5,802 bases of DNA from Flavobacteriales bacterium (GTDB lineage: Bacteria; Bacteroidota; Bacteroidia; Flavobacteriales; UBA7430): NCBI GenBank assembly GCA_024959975.1, contig JANXFM010000010.1, forward strand, positions 1-5,802, given 5' to 3'. The notes below the pieces were generated by a model. It searched no databases. It worked only from the letters and a program-made list of their open reading frames with translations, and was not told where the DNA came from. A program made the translations under genes and the position numbers. Positions 1 to 5,787 of the stretch are shown here, in pieces; position 1 is the first letter of the stretch; every line of letters begins with the position of its first letter.

Positions 1-1617
1 TATAACGTTAGTGCTTACACCACAGATTGTAAGGAGAATTACGAAGAAGGGAAAAAGGTATGCTTGGCAGGGCGTCTGATGAGTCGTCGTATCATGGGGA
101 AGGCATCTTTTGCCGAGTTGCAGGATGCCGAAGGTCGTTTACAATTGTACTTTAACCGTGATGAAATTTGTAGTGGAGAAGACAAAATAATGTACAACGA
201 TGTCTTTAAAAAATTACTCGACATGGGTGATTTTATAGGTGTTGAGGGAGAACTTTTTAAAACTCAGGTAGGTGAAATTTCAGTATTGGTAAAAAACTTT
301 ACGGTACTTTCTAAATCGTTAAAACCTCTTCCTGTGGTTAAAACCGACGATGACGGAAAAGTACATGATGCTTTTAACGATCCGGAATTACGTTACCGTC
401 AGCGTTATGTTGACCTGGTTGTAAACGAAGGTGTAAAAGAGACTTTCATTAAACGTACCAAGATCATAAATAGCATGCGTGCTTTTTTTAACGAAAGAGA
501 TTATTTGGAAGTTGAAACACCGATACTTCAACCAATTCCCGGTGGAGCTTCCGCGCGTCCTTTTATCTCACATCACAATGCTCTTGACATTCCTTTGTAT
601 TTGAGAATTGCCAATGAATTGTATTTGAAAAGATTGATCGTAGGTGGTTTTGACGGGGTGTACGAATTTGCCAAAGACTTCCGTAACGAAGGAATGGATC
701 GTACGCATAATCCGGAATTTACCGTGATGGAAATCTATGTAGCTTACAAAGACTACAACTGGATGATGGACTTTACCGAGCAAATGATTCAACGTGTAGC
801 AATGGATGTGAATGGTAAAACGGATGTTGTAATGGGGGATAAGGAGATTAGTTTTAAAGCTCCTTTTGCTCGTGTCACCATGATAGATGCCATTAAAGAG
901 CATACCGGAATTGATGTTTCGGGGATGGATGAAGCTCAGTTGAGAGAAGCTTGTAAAAACTTAGGCATTGAGGTGGATGACACCATGGGTAAAGGAAAAT
1001 TGATTGATGAGATATTCGGAGAGAAATGTGAACCACACTACATCCAACCAACTTTCATTACCGACTATCCAAAAGAGATGTCTCCTTTGTGTAAAGTACA
1101 CCGCGATAACCCGGAATTAACGGAGCGTTTTGAATTAATGGTAAATGGTAAAGAAATTGCCAATGCCTATTCAGAATTAAACGACCCGATCGATCAACGT
1201 GAGCGTTTTGAGGAGCAATTGGCTTTATCTGCTAAAGGAGATGATGAAGCGATGTTTATCGATCAGGATTTCTTGAGAGCTCTGGAATACGGAATGCCTC
1301 CTACCTCAGGTATGGGGATAGGTATCGATCGTTTAACGATGTTGTTAACCAATCAGTCCTCTATTCAGGAAGTATTGTTCTTCCCACAAATGCGTCCCGA
1401 GAAATTTGATTCTAACCAACCTTTGGACCTAAAGGATCATGAGAAAGTTATTTTTGATATTCTTAGTGAAAGAAAATCTATGGATTTGAATGAGCTTAAA
1501 ACCCTTACTCAGTTGAGCAACAAAAAGTGGGATAAGGGAATAAAGTCTTTGGGTAAGTTAGGCCTCACTAAAGCAACTAAAACCGAAGAGGGTATCGTTA
1601 TCGATTTGGTTGAGTAA
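1..1617 (+). CDS. lysS: Lysyl-tRNA synthetase, class II (5' end missing)
   Basis: The enzyme charges tRNA-Lys with lysine in the cytoplasm. The frame is open from the first base of the window, so the gene starts upstream. Compared with E. coli LysS about 25-45 N-terminal residues are missing, and the TTG at 64 is not a start. Numbering the 538 visible residues from base 1: the OB-fold anticodon-binding domain spans about 20-130 (AGRLMSRRIMGKASF); class II motif 1 region contains ETP at 172-174, followed by PGGASARPF; motif 2 has FRNEG at 227-231, then HNPEF; motif 3 is GIGIDR at 439-444. Residues about 470-538 are an extension beyond the point where E. coli LysS ends (near MRP). It is predicted helix-helix-helix-wing, like a winged helix. 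From memory, Bacteroidetes LysS proteins are generally this long, so the extension is probably lineage-typical. The gene converges on the aromatic operon. Identity is secure; the role of the extension is unknown. Confidence 0.97.
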   Translation, partial: YNVSAYTTDCKENYEEGKKVCLAGRLMSRRIMGKASFAELQDAEGRLQLYFNRDEICSGEDKIMYNDVFKKLLDMGDFIGVEGELFKTQVGEISVLVKNFTVLSKSLKPLPVVKTDDDGKVHDAFNDPELRYRQRYVDLVVNEGVKETFIKRTKIINSMRAFFNERDYLEVETPILQPIPGGASARPFISHHNALDIPLYLRIANELYLKRLIVGGFDGVYEFAKDFRNEGMDRTHNPEFTVMEIYVAYKDYNWMMDFTEQMIQRVAMDVNGKTDVVMGDKEISFKAPFARVTMIDAIKEHTGIDVSGMDEAQLREACKNLGIEVDDTMGKGKLIDEIFGEKCEPHYIQPTFITDYPKEMSPLCKVHRDNPELTERFELMVNGKEIANAYSELNDPIDQRERFEEQLALSAKGDDEAMFIDQDFLRALEYGMPPTSGMGIGIDRLTMLLTNQSSIQEVLFFPQMRPEKFDSNQPLDLKDHEKVIFDILSERKSMDLNELKTLTQLSNKKWDKGIKSLGKLGLTKATKTEEGIVIDLVE

Positions 1618-1620
1618 CAA

Positions 1621-1653
1621 AAAAAAAGCCACTTTTTTAAGTGGCTTTTTTTT
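1621..1653. terminator. Bidirectional intrinsic terminator between lysS and the aromatic operon
   Basis: A perfect inverted repeat has left arm 1621-1634 (A7 then GCCACTT), a TTTT loop at 1635-1638, and right arm 1639-1652 (AAGTGGC then T7). The core stem AAGCCACTT/AAGTGGCTT is followed by a T-run (1646-1653) on the + strand and an equivalent T-run on the - strand. It can therefore stop transcripts of lysS from the left and of the DAHP synthase gene from the right. It fills the 39 bp between the stop codons at 1615-1617 and 1657-1659. Confidence 0.92.
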
Positions 1654-1656
1654 GGA

Positions 1657-2733
1657 TTATTTCGTTTCGTGTTGAGTCTTAATTGATTCTACGTGAATGG
1701 CTTTAAATATTTCGGTGATAAACTCTTTGTTTAAACCTTTTTTATCTGCCTCTGCGATCATGGAAGTCAATATTTCTTCCCATCGGGAACTTTGTAAAAT
1801 AGCAACGTTTTCTGTTCGTTTTAAAGTACCGATCTGACCTGAAATGTCCATTCGGTTTTTCAGTAATGCGATTAGATCATTGTCTAATATGTCCAGATCA
1901 TTTCGGTAGATACTTAATTTCTGTTGGAAGGTTTCTTCTGAACTACTTTTCTTACGAATGACTAGATCTTCGATAATTTGTTTCAGATGTGTGGGCGTAA
2001 CTTGTTGTTTCGCATCACTCCAAGCATTATCCGGATCAATATGAGTTTCGATCATAAATCCGTCGTAATTTAAATCTAAAGCGGTTTGAGAAACATCTAA
2101 GATGGTATCTCTACGTCCACAAATATGTGAAGGATCTAAAATTAAAGGTAAGTCAGGAAATTCTTTTTTCAACTCAATAGCAATATGCCATTTTGGTTTG
2201 TTTCTGTAATTTAATGACTTGTACGATGAAAATCCTCTGTGGATAACCCCAAGTTGTGAAATTCCTGCAGATTTAATACGTTCTACTCCTCCTAACCATA
2301 AAGCTAGATCGGGGTTTACAGGATTCTTAACCAACACGGGTTTGTCTACTCCTTTTAAAGCATCTGCTATTTCCTGAACAACAAATGGATTTACCGTAGT
2401 TCTTGCTCCGATCCATAAAATATCCACATCGTGTTTTAATGCTTTTTCTACGTGGTCGGCATTACCAACTTCAGTTGTAATTTTAAATCCCGTTTCTTCA
2501 CGGACACGCTGTAACCATGGCAAACCCTTTTCTCCTACACCTTCAAATCCTCCCGGACGGGTTCTTGGTTTCCAGATACCTGCTCTAAAAATATTGGTGT
2601 CGGTATCTTTTAATGCATGTGCCGTTTTTAGTACTTGTTCTTCTGTTTCTGCACTACAAGGGCCGGCAATAACAACAGGGTGTGATAAACCCAAATTGTC
2701 TAACCATTTTCTGTTGTCTTTTGTTATTTCCAT
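1657..2733 (-). CDS. Bifunctional DAHP synthase / chorismate mutase (AroQ type)
   Basis: The 358-residue protein joins the first step of the shikimate pathway (PEP + erythrose 4-phosphate to DAHP) to the chorismate-to-prephenate step. Residues 1-260 are a type I-beta (KDO8P synthase-like) DAHP synthase: GPCS 24-27, KPRTRPGGFEG 55-65, GART 109-112, KNP 136-138, HRG 165-167, DPSH 200-203, ETH 229-231. Likely metal ligands C26, H203, E229 and D240 match the spacing of the Thermotoga maritima enzyme as I recall it. After a charged linker, residues 270-358 form an AroQ chorismate mutase: R277, R294, K305, R317, S350 and Q354 align with E. coli R11, R28, K39, R51, S84 and Q88. The positions of E. 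coli D48 and E52 are Q314 and W318 here. A C-terminal mutase is the Bacteroidetes arrangement; Bacillus has it N-terminal. This is the last gene of the operon, 21 bp after tyrA. The ATG at 2731-2733 has an A-rich leader and no clear Shine-Dalgarno. No ACT domain is present, so any allosteric control would have to act through the mutase domain, which is inference. Confidence 0.95.
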   Translation of the reverse strand: MEITKDNRKWLDNLGLSHPVVIAGPCSAETEEQVLKTAHALKDTDTNIFRAGIWKPRTRPGGFEGVGEKGLPWLQRVREETGFKITTEVGNADHVEKALKHDVDILWIGARTTVNPFVVQEIADALKGVDKPVLVKNPVNPDLALWLGGVERIKSAGISQLGVIHRGFSSYKSLNYRNKPKWHIAIELKKEFPDLPLILDPSHICGRRDTILDVSQTALDLNYDGFMIETHIDPDNAWSDAKQQVTPTHLKQIIEDLVIRKKSSSEETFQQKLSIYRNDLDILDNDLIALLKNRMDISGQIGTLKRTENVAILQSSRWEEILTSMIAEADKKGLNKEFITEIFKAIHVESIKTQHETK

Positions 2734-2754
2734 GATTCTGTTGTTTACTAGTTA

Positions 2755-3615
2755 TTACTTTTTGTTCGGTGTTATGCCATCTAAAATGGTCTTGATGTAA
2801 TTTGTGCCGTCCATTGTTTTGTTCAGCATTTCTTTATCGTTTGTTTCAATAAATGATTTGAACTCCACTAAATTTTTAATGTATCCCTCAAGAGATTTAA
2901 TGATATTTTCTTTGTTCTGAAGAAAAATAGGAGTCCATGTATTTGCCGCACTTTTTGCCAGACGTACTGTTGAGGCAAATCCGGTGCTTGCCATGTCAAA
3001 AATAGCCTGTTCGTTTTTTTCAATTTCCAAAACGGTTTTTCCAAGCATAAATGAACTTACGTGAGAAAGGTGTGATACATAAGCCACATGTCTGTCGTGT
3101 TCCACGGGAGGCATCATTTTAATTCGCATATTTAATTGCTTAAACAGGCTGATTGCTTTGTCTAAAGTTTCCCAATTTGTTTTTTCCGACTCGCAAATTA
3201 TGGCAACTTTCTCATCAAACAAATTTAATATTGCGGCTTCAGGTCCGGAAAATTCAGTTCCTGCCAATGGGTGCGCTGCAACAAAATTTTCGCGTTTTGG
3301 ATGCGTTTTCAAAGCCTCACAAATATTGTTTTTTACCGAACCTACATCAAAAACTAAAGTGCCCTCTGAGATGACATCCAAGACTTTTATGCTTACTTCT
3401 GCAATTTTATCTACAGGAACGGCAACGATCACAACAGACACTTCTGCCAGCTCAGAAAAGTCAGCTTCTTTATCTATCACCCCTAATTCCAGGGCTTTTT
3501 TGATGTGATCAGGGTTTTTATCAATCCCATAAACCTCATAGTTCAATCGCTTTTTTAAATCCAAAGCCATTGAGCCTCCAATCAAACCTAAACCTATTAC
3601 TGCCAGTTTTTCCAT
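2755..3615 (-). CDS. tyrA: Prephenate dehydrogenase
   Basis: This enzyme oxidatively decarboxylates prephenate to 4-hydroxyphenylpyruvate, the tyrosine branch. I chose the ATG at 3613-3615, giving 286 residues, because the protein then begins MEKLAVIGLGLIGGS, the first Rossmann strand, and starts 2 bp after the aminotransferase stop. The upstream in-frame ATG at 3676-3678 would add 21 unrelated residues and overlap the aminotransferase by 61 bp. GLGLIGGS (8-15) binds dinucleotide, and D32 at the end of strand 2 suggests NAD+ rather than NADP+. S93 (VGSVK), H115 (HPLAGTE), E121, H185 (SHLSH), R218 and W227 match the spacing of Aquifex aeolicus TyrA S126, H147, E153, H217, R250 and W259. There is no C-terminal ACT domain and no fused mutase; the mutase is supplied by the next gene. 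Arogenate as substrate cannot be excluded from sequence. Confidence 0.95.
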   Translation of the reverse strand: MEKLAVIGLGLIGGSMALDLKKRLNYEVYGIDKNPDHIKKALELGVIDKEADFSELAEVSVVIVAVPVDKIAEVSIKVLDVISEGTLVFDVGSVKNNICEALKTHPKRENFVAAHPLAGTEFSGPEAAILNLFDEKVAIICESEKTNWETLDKAISLFKQLNMRIKMMPPVEHDRHVAYVSHLSHVSSFMLGKTVLEIEKNEQAIFDMASTGFASTVRLAKSAANTWTPIFLQNKENIIKSLEGYIKNLVEFKSFIETNDKEMLNKTMDGTNYIKTILDGITPNKK

Positions 3616-3617
3616 GC

Positions 3618-4775
3618 TTAGATCTTTACTGTTGATAAACGATTTAACACTTCCATCAAGAGTTTCTCCGAAACACAAAGCGATGCTCTGATGTAGCCTT
3701 CTCCATTGCTGCCAAATATGGTTCCTGGTGCGATGAATACTTCTTTTTCATGCAGTAGCTTATCGATAAATTCAATAGAATTTTCCCCTTTGGGTAGTTT
3801 TGCCAAAACAAATAATCCCGCACTTTCTTTGTTGTATGAACATTGTAGTGCATCAAATATTTGCCAAACGATCTTTCTTCGCTTTACATAGGTTTCATTT
3901 AGCTCTTCAAACCAACGATCCGGACTCTGTAATGCAGCGATGGCTCCTTTTTGAATGCCTAAAAACATGCCCGAGTCCATATTACTTTTCACCTGTAAAA
4001 TGGTTTTAATGATTGAGGCTTCCCCAACAACCATTCCCACACGCCATCCGGCCATGTTAAATGTCTTGCTCAATGAATTTAGTTCTATGGCAACATCTTT
4101 GGCACCTTCAACTTCTAAAATGCTTAGCGGATTATCATTTAATACAAAGCTGTAGGGATTGTCGTTTACGATTAAGATATTGTGCTTTTTTGCAAAGGCA
4201 ACGGCTTCTTTAAAATCGTCTTTTTTAGCAGTAGCACCCGTAGGCATGTGTGGGTAATTTAACCACATGATCTTCACATCACTCAGATCTTGTTTTTCAA
4301 GTTCTTCATAATTGGGTCGCCAGTTGTTCGCGTCGCTTAGATTATAAGTAATTACTTTTGCTTCCATCAAATTTCCTACCGAAGCATAGCTCGGGTAGCC
4401 GGGGTTTGGGATCAAGACACCATCACCCTTATTTAAAAAGGCCATGGATATGTGCATAATTCCTTCTTTTGAGCCCATTAGAGGTAAGATCTCCTGGCTT
4501 GGATCCAGCGAAACACGATAATGCTTTTGGTAAAAATCGGCTATGGCTTCTCTAAGTTCCGGGATTCCCTGGTAGCTTTGGTATTGGTGTGCGTTTGCTA
4601 TCTCAGTAGTACTGTTTAATGCCTCAATTACCTTTGCAGGGGGTGGCAGATCAGGACTTCCAATGGCCATATTTATAATGGACTTTCCTTCCTTACGCAA
4701 AGCAGCTACTTCCCTTAATTTTTTAGAGAAATAGTATTCTGTAACAGATCGTAATCGTTCCGCTTTTTCTATCAT
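3618..4775 (-). CDS. PLP-dependent class I/II aminotransferase of the Phe/Tyr operon
   Basis: This 385-residue fold-type I aminotransferase most likely converts phenylpyruvate and 4-hydroxyphenylpyruvate to Phe and Tyr. The assignment of substrate rests on its place between pheA and tyrA. Visible motifs: GSPDLPPP 39-46, GSKEG 101-105, PNPGYPSY 123-130, NYPHMPTGA 173-181, NDNPYS 204-209 (D205 for the pyridine nitrogen, Y208), SLSKTFNMAGWRVG 234-247 (K237 Schiff-base lysine, R245 phosphate contact), and YIRASL 361-366 (R363 for the substrate carboxylate). The style resembles the LL-diaminopimelate/alanine aminotransferase group more than classic AspC. One oddity is M177, at the position of the usual Asn in NPTG that contacts PLP O3'. 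The ATG at 4773-4775 overlaps the pheA stop as ATGA, which suggests translational coupling. Prephenate aminotransferase activity (arogenate route) is an alternative. Family is certain, substrate is not. Confidence 0.93.
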   Translation of the reverse strand: MIEKAERLRSVTEYYFSKKLREVAALRKEGKSIINMAIGSPDLPPPAKVIEALNSTTEIANAHQYQSYQGIPELREAIADFYQKHYRVSLDPSQEILPLMGSKEGIMHISMAFLNKGDGVLIPNPGYPSYASVGNLMEAKVITYNLSDANNWRPNYEELEKQDLSDVKIMWLNYPHMPTGATAKKDDFKEAVAFAKKHNILIVNDNPYSFVLNDNPLSILEVEGAKDVAIELNSLSKTFNMAGWRVGMVVGEASIIKTILQVKSNMDSGMFLGIQKGAIAALQSPDRWFEELNETYVKRRKIVWQIFDALQCSYNKESAGLFVLAKLPKGENSIEFIDKLLHEKEVFIAPGTIFGSNGEGYIRASLCVSEKLLMEVLNRLSTVKI

Positions 4776-5593
4776 GATCGTTTACTTTTAGTGTATTCAC
4801 CTAAAACTTTTAAGGTGACTACTTTTTCTTTTACTTCTCGAATAGCATTCGAATAATCGCTGTAGCTATTGAAAATAAAATCGACAAAAAAGGCATATTT
4901 CCATGGTGTATCTATGATCGGCATCGATTGAATTTTGGTTAAATTCAAGTGATGTTTCGCCAGAATACCCAATACTGCAGCCAAACTTCCCGTATCATTA
5001 CTCGCTACAAATTTTATCGAAGTTTTGCTTGCAGATGTTGTATTGCCGTTAGCTGAATTGTTTAGAATGAAAAAGCGTGTCGCATTATCATTGATCGTTT
5101 GAATTTCAGACGCAAGAATTTCCAGATCATAGATGTCTGCCGCTAAATTACTCGCTATTGCGCCTACGCCCATCAGCTTTTCGTCTTGAATTCTTTTGGC
5201 AACATCTGCTGTGTCCTGGTCTTCAATTAACTTGATGTGCGGATGGTTTTTAAAAAACTTACGGCATTGCAGTAAGGCCATGGGGTGAGAATAGACTTCC
5301 TTAATCTCTGCTATTTTTTGACCTTTTAAAGCCATTAAATTATGATGGATCGGTAAGTAATACTCACCGCAAATGTTGAGTTTGTACTCATCGATTAGCG
5401 CATAATTAGGCAAAATAGCTCCGGCAATAGAATTTTCAATTGCCATGATCAGTACTTTTGCTTTATTTTCTTTTAACAGATCAGGCATTTCACTAAACAA
5501 CAAACACTCTACCAGGTCAATATTTTTACCAAAATATTGCTCGGCAACTATGTGATGAAAAGATCCTTTAATCCCTTGTATCGCTACTTTCAT
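4772..5593 (-). CDS. pheA: Prephenate dehydratase with C-terminal ACT domain
   Basis: This enzyme converts prephenate to phenylpyruvate, the phenylalanine branch. At 273 residues it is a stand-alone dehydratase, without the fused chorismate mutase of E. coli PheA. The catalytic domain (1-180) shows GIKGSFHH 7-14, ENS 53-55, YSHPMALLQC 101-110 (usual form SHPQALxQC), DTAD 127-130, GAIAS 144-148 and the catalytic TRF at 172-174. An ACT domain (about 191-268) begins TSIKFVASNDTGSLAAVL. GSL (202-204) stands for the Phe-binding GAL motif, and QSMP (222-225) replaces the usual ESRP. Phe feedback may therefore be altered, though this variant is probably lineage-wide. It is the first structural gene of the operon. 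The ATG at 5591-5593 is preceded by AAAAAAGA and sits 13 nt after the T-run of the attenuator terminator. The stop TGA overlaps the next ATG. Confidence 0.95.
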   Translation of the reverse strand: MKVAIQGIKGSFHHIVAEQYFGKNIDLVECLLFSEMPDLLKENKAKVLIMAIENSIAGAILPNYALIDEYKLNICGEYYLPIHHNLMALKGQKIAEIKEVYSHPMALLQCRKFFKNHPHIKLIEDQDTADVAKRIQDEKLMGVGAIASNLAADIYDLEILASEIQTINDNATRFFILNNSANGNTTSASKTSIKFVASNDTGSLAAVLGILAKHHLNLTKIQSMPIIDTPWKYAFFVDFIFNSYSDYSNAIREVKEKVVTLKVLGEYTKSKRS

Positions 5594-5606
5594 TCTTTTT
5601 TAAACT

Positions 5607-5636
5607 AAAAAAAGCCTCGTTTTTATCGAGACTTTT
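5607..5636 (-). terminator. Attenuator terminator (segments 3:4) in the pheA leader
   Basis: Read on the - strand: 5' arm AAAAGUCUCG (5636-5627), loop AUAAAAA (5626-5620), 3' arm CGAGGC (5619-5614), then a run of seven U (5613-5607). Six core pairs, including one U-G wobble (5631/5615), are extended by four A-U pairs. On the + strand the wobble becomes a C-A mismatch, so the hairpin is built for - strand RNA. The T-run ends 13 nt before the pheA ATG, with no gene in between, so it can only act as a conditional terminator for the operon. Confidence 0.87.
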
Positions 5637-5673
5637 ACATTTTATTTTTTTTAAATAACACACGAAAAGCCTC
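5628..5673 (-). promoter_or_regulatory. Antiterminator hairpin (segments 2:3)
   Basis: GAGGCUUUU (5673-5665, starting in the last base of the leader-peptide stop codon) is an exact 9-nt copy of the terminator 3' arm (5618-5610). It can pair with AAAAGUCUC (5636-5628) through nine contiguous pairs with one G-U wobble. This uses up the terminator 5' arm, so the two structures exclude each other. The enclosed loop is very A/U-rich and may form its own small UUAUUU/AAAUAA stem. A ribosome stalled on the Phe/Tyr codons would leave this segment free; one waiting at the stop codon would cover it. Confidence 0.82.
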
Positions 5674-5688
5674 TATCTGTCATAGAAG
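5670..5688 (-). promoter_or_regulatory. Pause / anti-antiterminator hairpin (segments 1:2)
   Basis: CUUCUAU (5688-5682), which lies inside the Phe-Phe-Tyr codons of the leader peptide, pairs with AUAGAGG (5676-5670) around the loop GACAG. There are seven pairs, one of them U-G. It shares bases with the antiterminator (5673-5670), as segment 1:2 does in the trp and pheA leaders of enterobacteria. It should favour terminator formation when the leader is not translated and may pause polymerase to let the ribosome catch up. Confidence 0.75.
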
Positions 5689-5726
5689 AAATAAAAGCAG
5701 TTGAATGTAAATTCAATCGTGTTCAT
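5673..5726 (-). CDS. Phe/Tyr-rich leader peptide of the attenuator
   Basis: This 17-codon reading frame on the - strand runs from ATG (5726-5724) to TAG (5675-5673) and encodes MNTIEFTFNCFYFFYDR. Phe occurs at residues 6, 8, 11, 13 and 14 and Tyr at 12 and 15, so seven of the last twelve residues are the end products of the operon. It ends at the antiterminator segment and lies 79 nt upstream of the pheA stem-loop region's end, in the arrangement known from E. coli pheL. Its product is expected to have no function of its own; translation of it is the sensor. Upstream is the A-rich stretch AAACTTAA, acceptable for Bacteroidetes, which rely little on Shine-Dalgarno pairing. Expression is inferred from codon content and position, not from homology. 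Confidence 0.85.
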   Translation of the reverse strand: MNTIEFTFNCFYFFYDR

Positions 5727-5756
5727 TTAAGTTTGATCTTTGCTGTGTTACTAATT

Positions 5757-5787
5757 CAAACAATCGCTTTAATAAGAAGTTTATCAA
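5757..5787 (-). promoter_or_regulatory. Candidate operon promoter (Bacteroidetes type)
   Basis: On the - strand TTG (5787-5785) and ATTGTTTG (5764-5757) are separated by 20 nt. The Bacteroidetes consensus is TTG or TTTG near -33 and TAnnTTTG near -7. The TTTG half matches; the TA half does not. Transcription would start near 5750, about 25 nt before the leader ATG, giving a leader of roughly 155 nt before pheA, a usual size for attenuators. The match is weak and the window ends 15 bp further upstream. Confidence 0.35.

Noticed and set aside
64..66. TTG as a start codon for lysS
   Set aside because: The frame is open to base 1 and the 21 upstream codons continue the OB-fold region, so the gene is simply cut by the window edge.
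3153..3508. Long + strand frames antisense to tyrA
   Set aside because: They are shadows of the tyrA coding sequence, with no recognisable domains and no supporting start context.
3616..3678. Upstream ATG that would lengthen tyrA by 21 residues
   Set aside because: The added residues have no family resemblance, lie inside the aminotransferase gene in another frame, and would precede a Rossmann strand that normally begins the protein.
5607..5636. Reading the hairpin as a terminator for a + strand gene
   Set aside because: The stem has a C-A mismatch in + strand RNA, is asymmetrical in favour of the - strand, and no + strand gene ends there.
5635..5640. Minimal start-stop pair (ATG TAA) on the - strand just before the terminator arm
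   Set aside because: It could position a ribosome next to segment 3, but a six-base match is expected by chance in such A/T-rich sequence and nothing else supports it.
5651..5683. Second short - strand frame (MTDRGFSCVI) overlapping the leader peptide
   Set aside because: It has one Phe and no Tyr, begins inside the better leader frame, and does not place its stop codon usefully relative to the hairpins.
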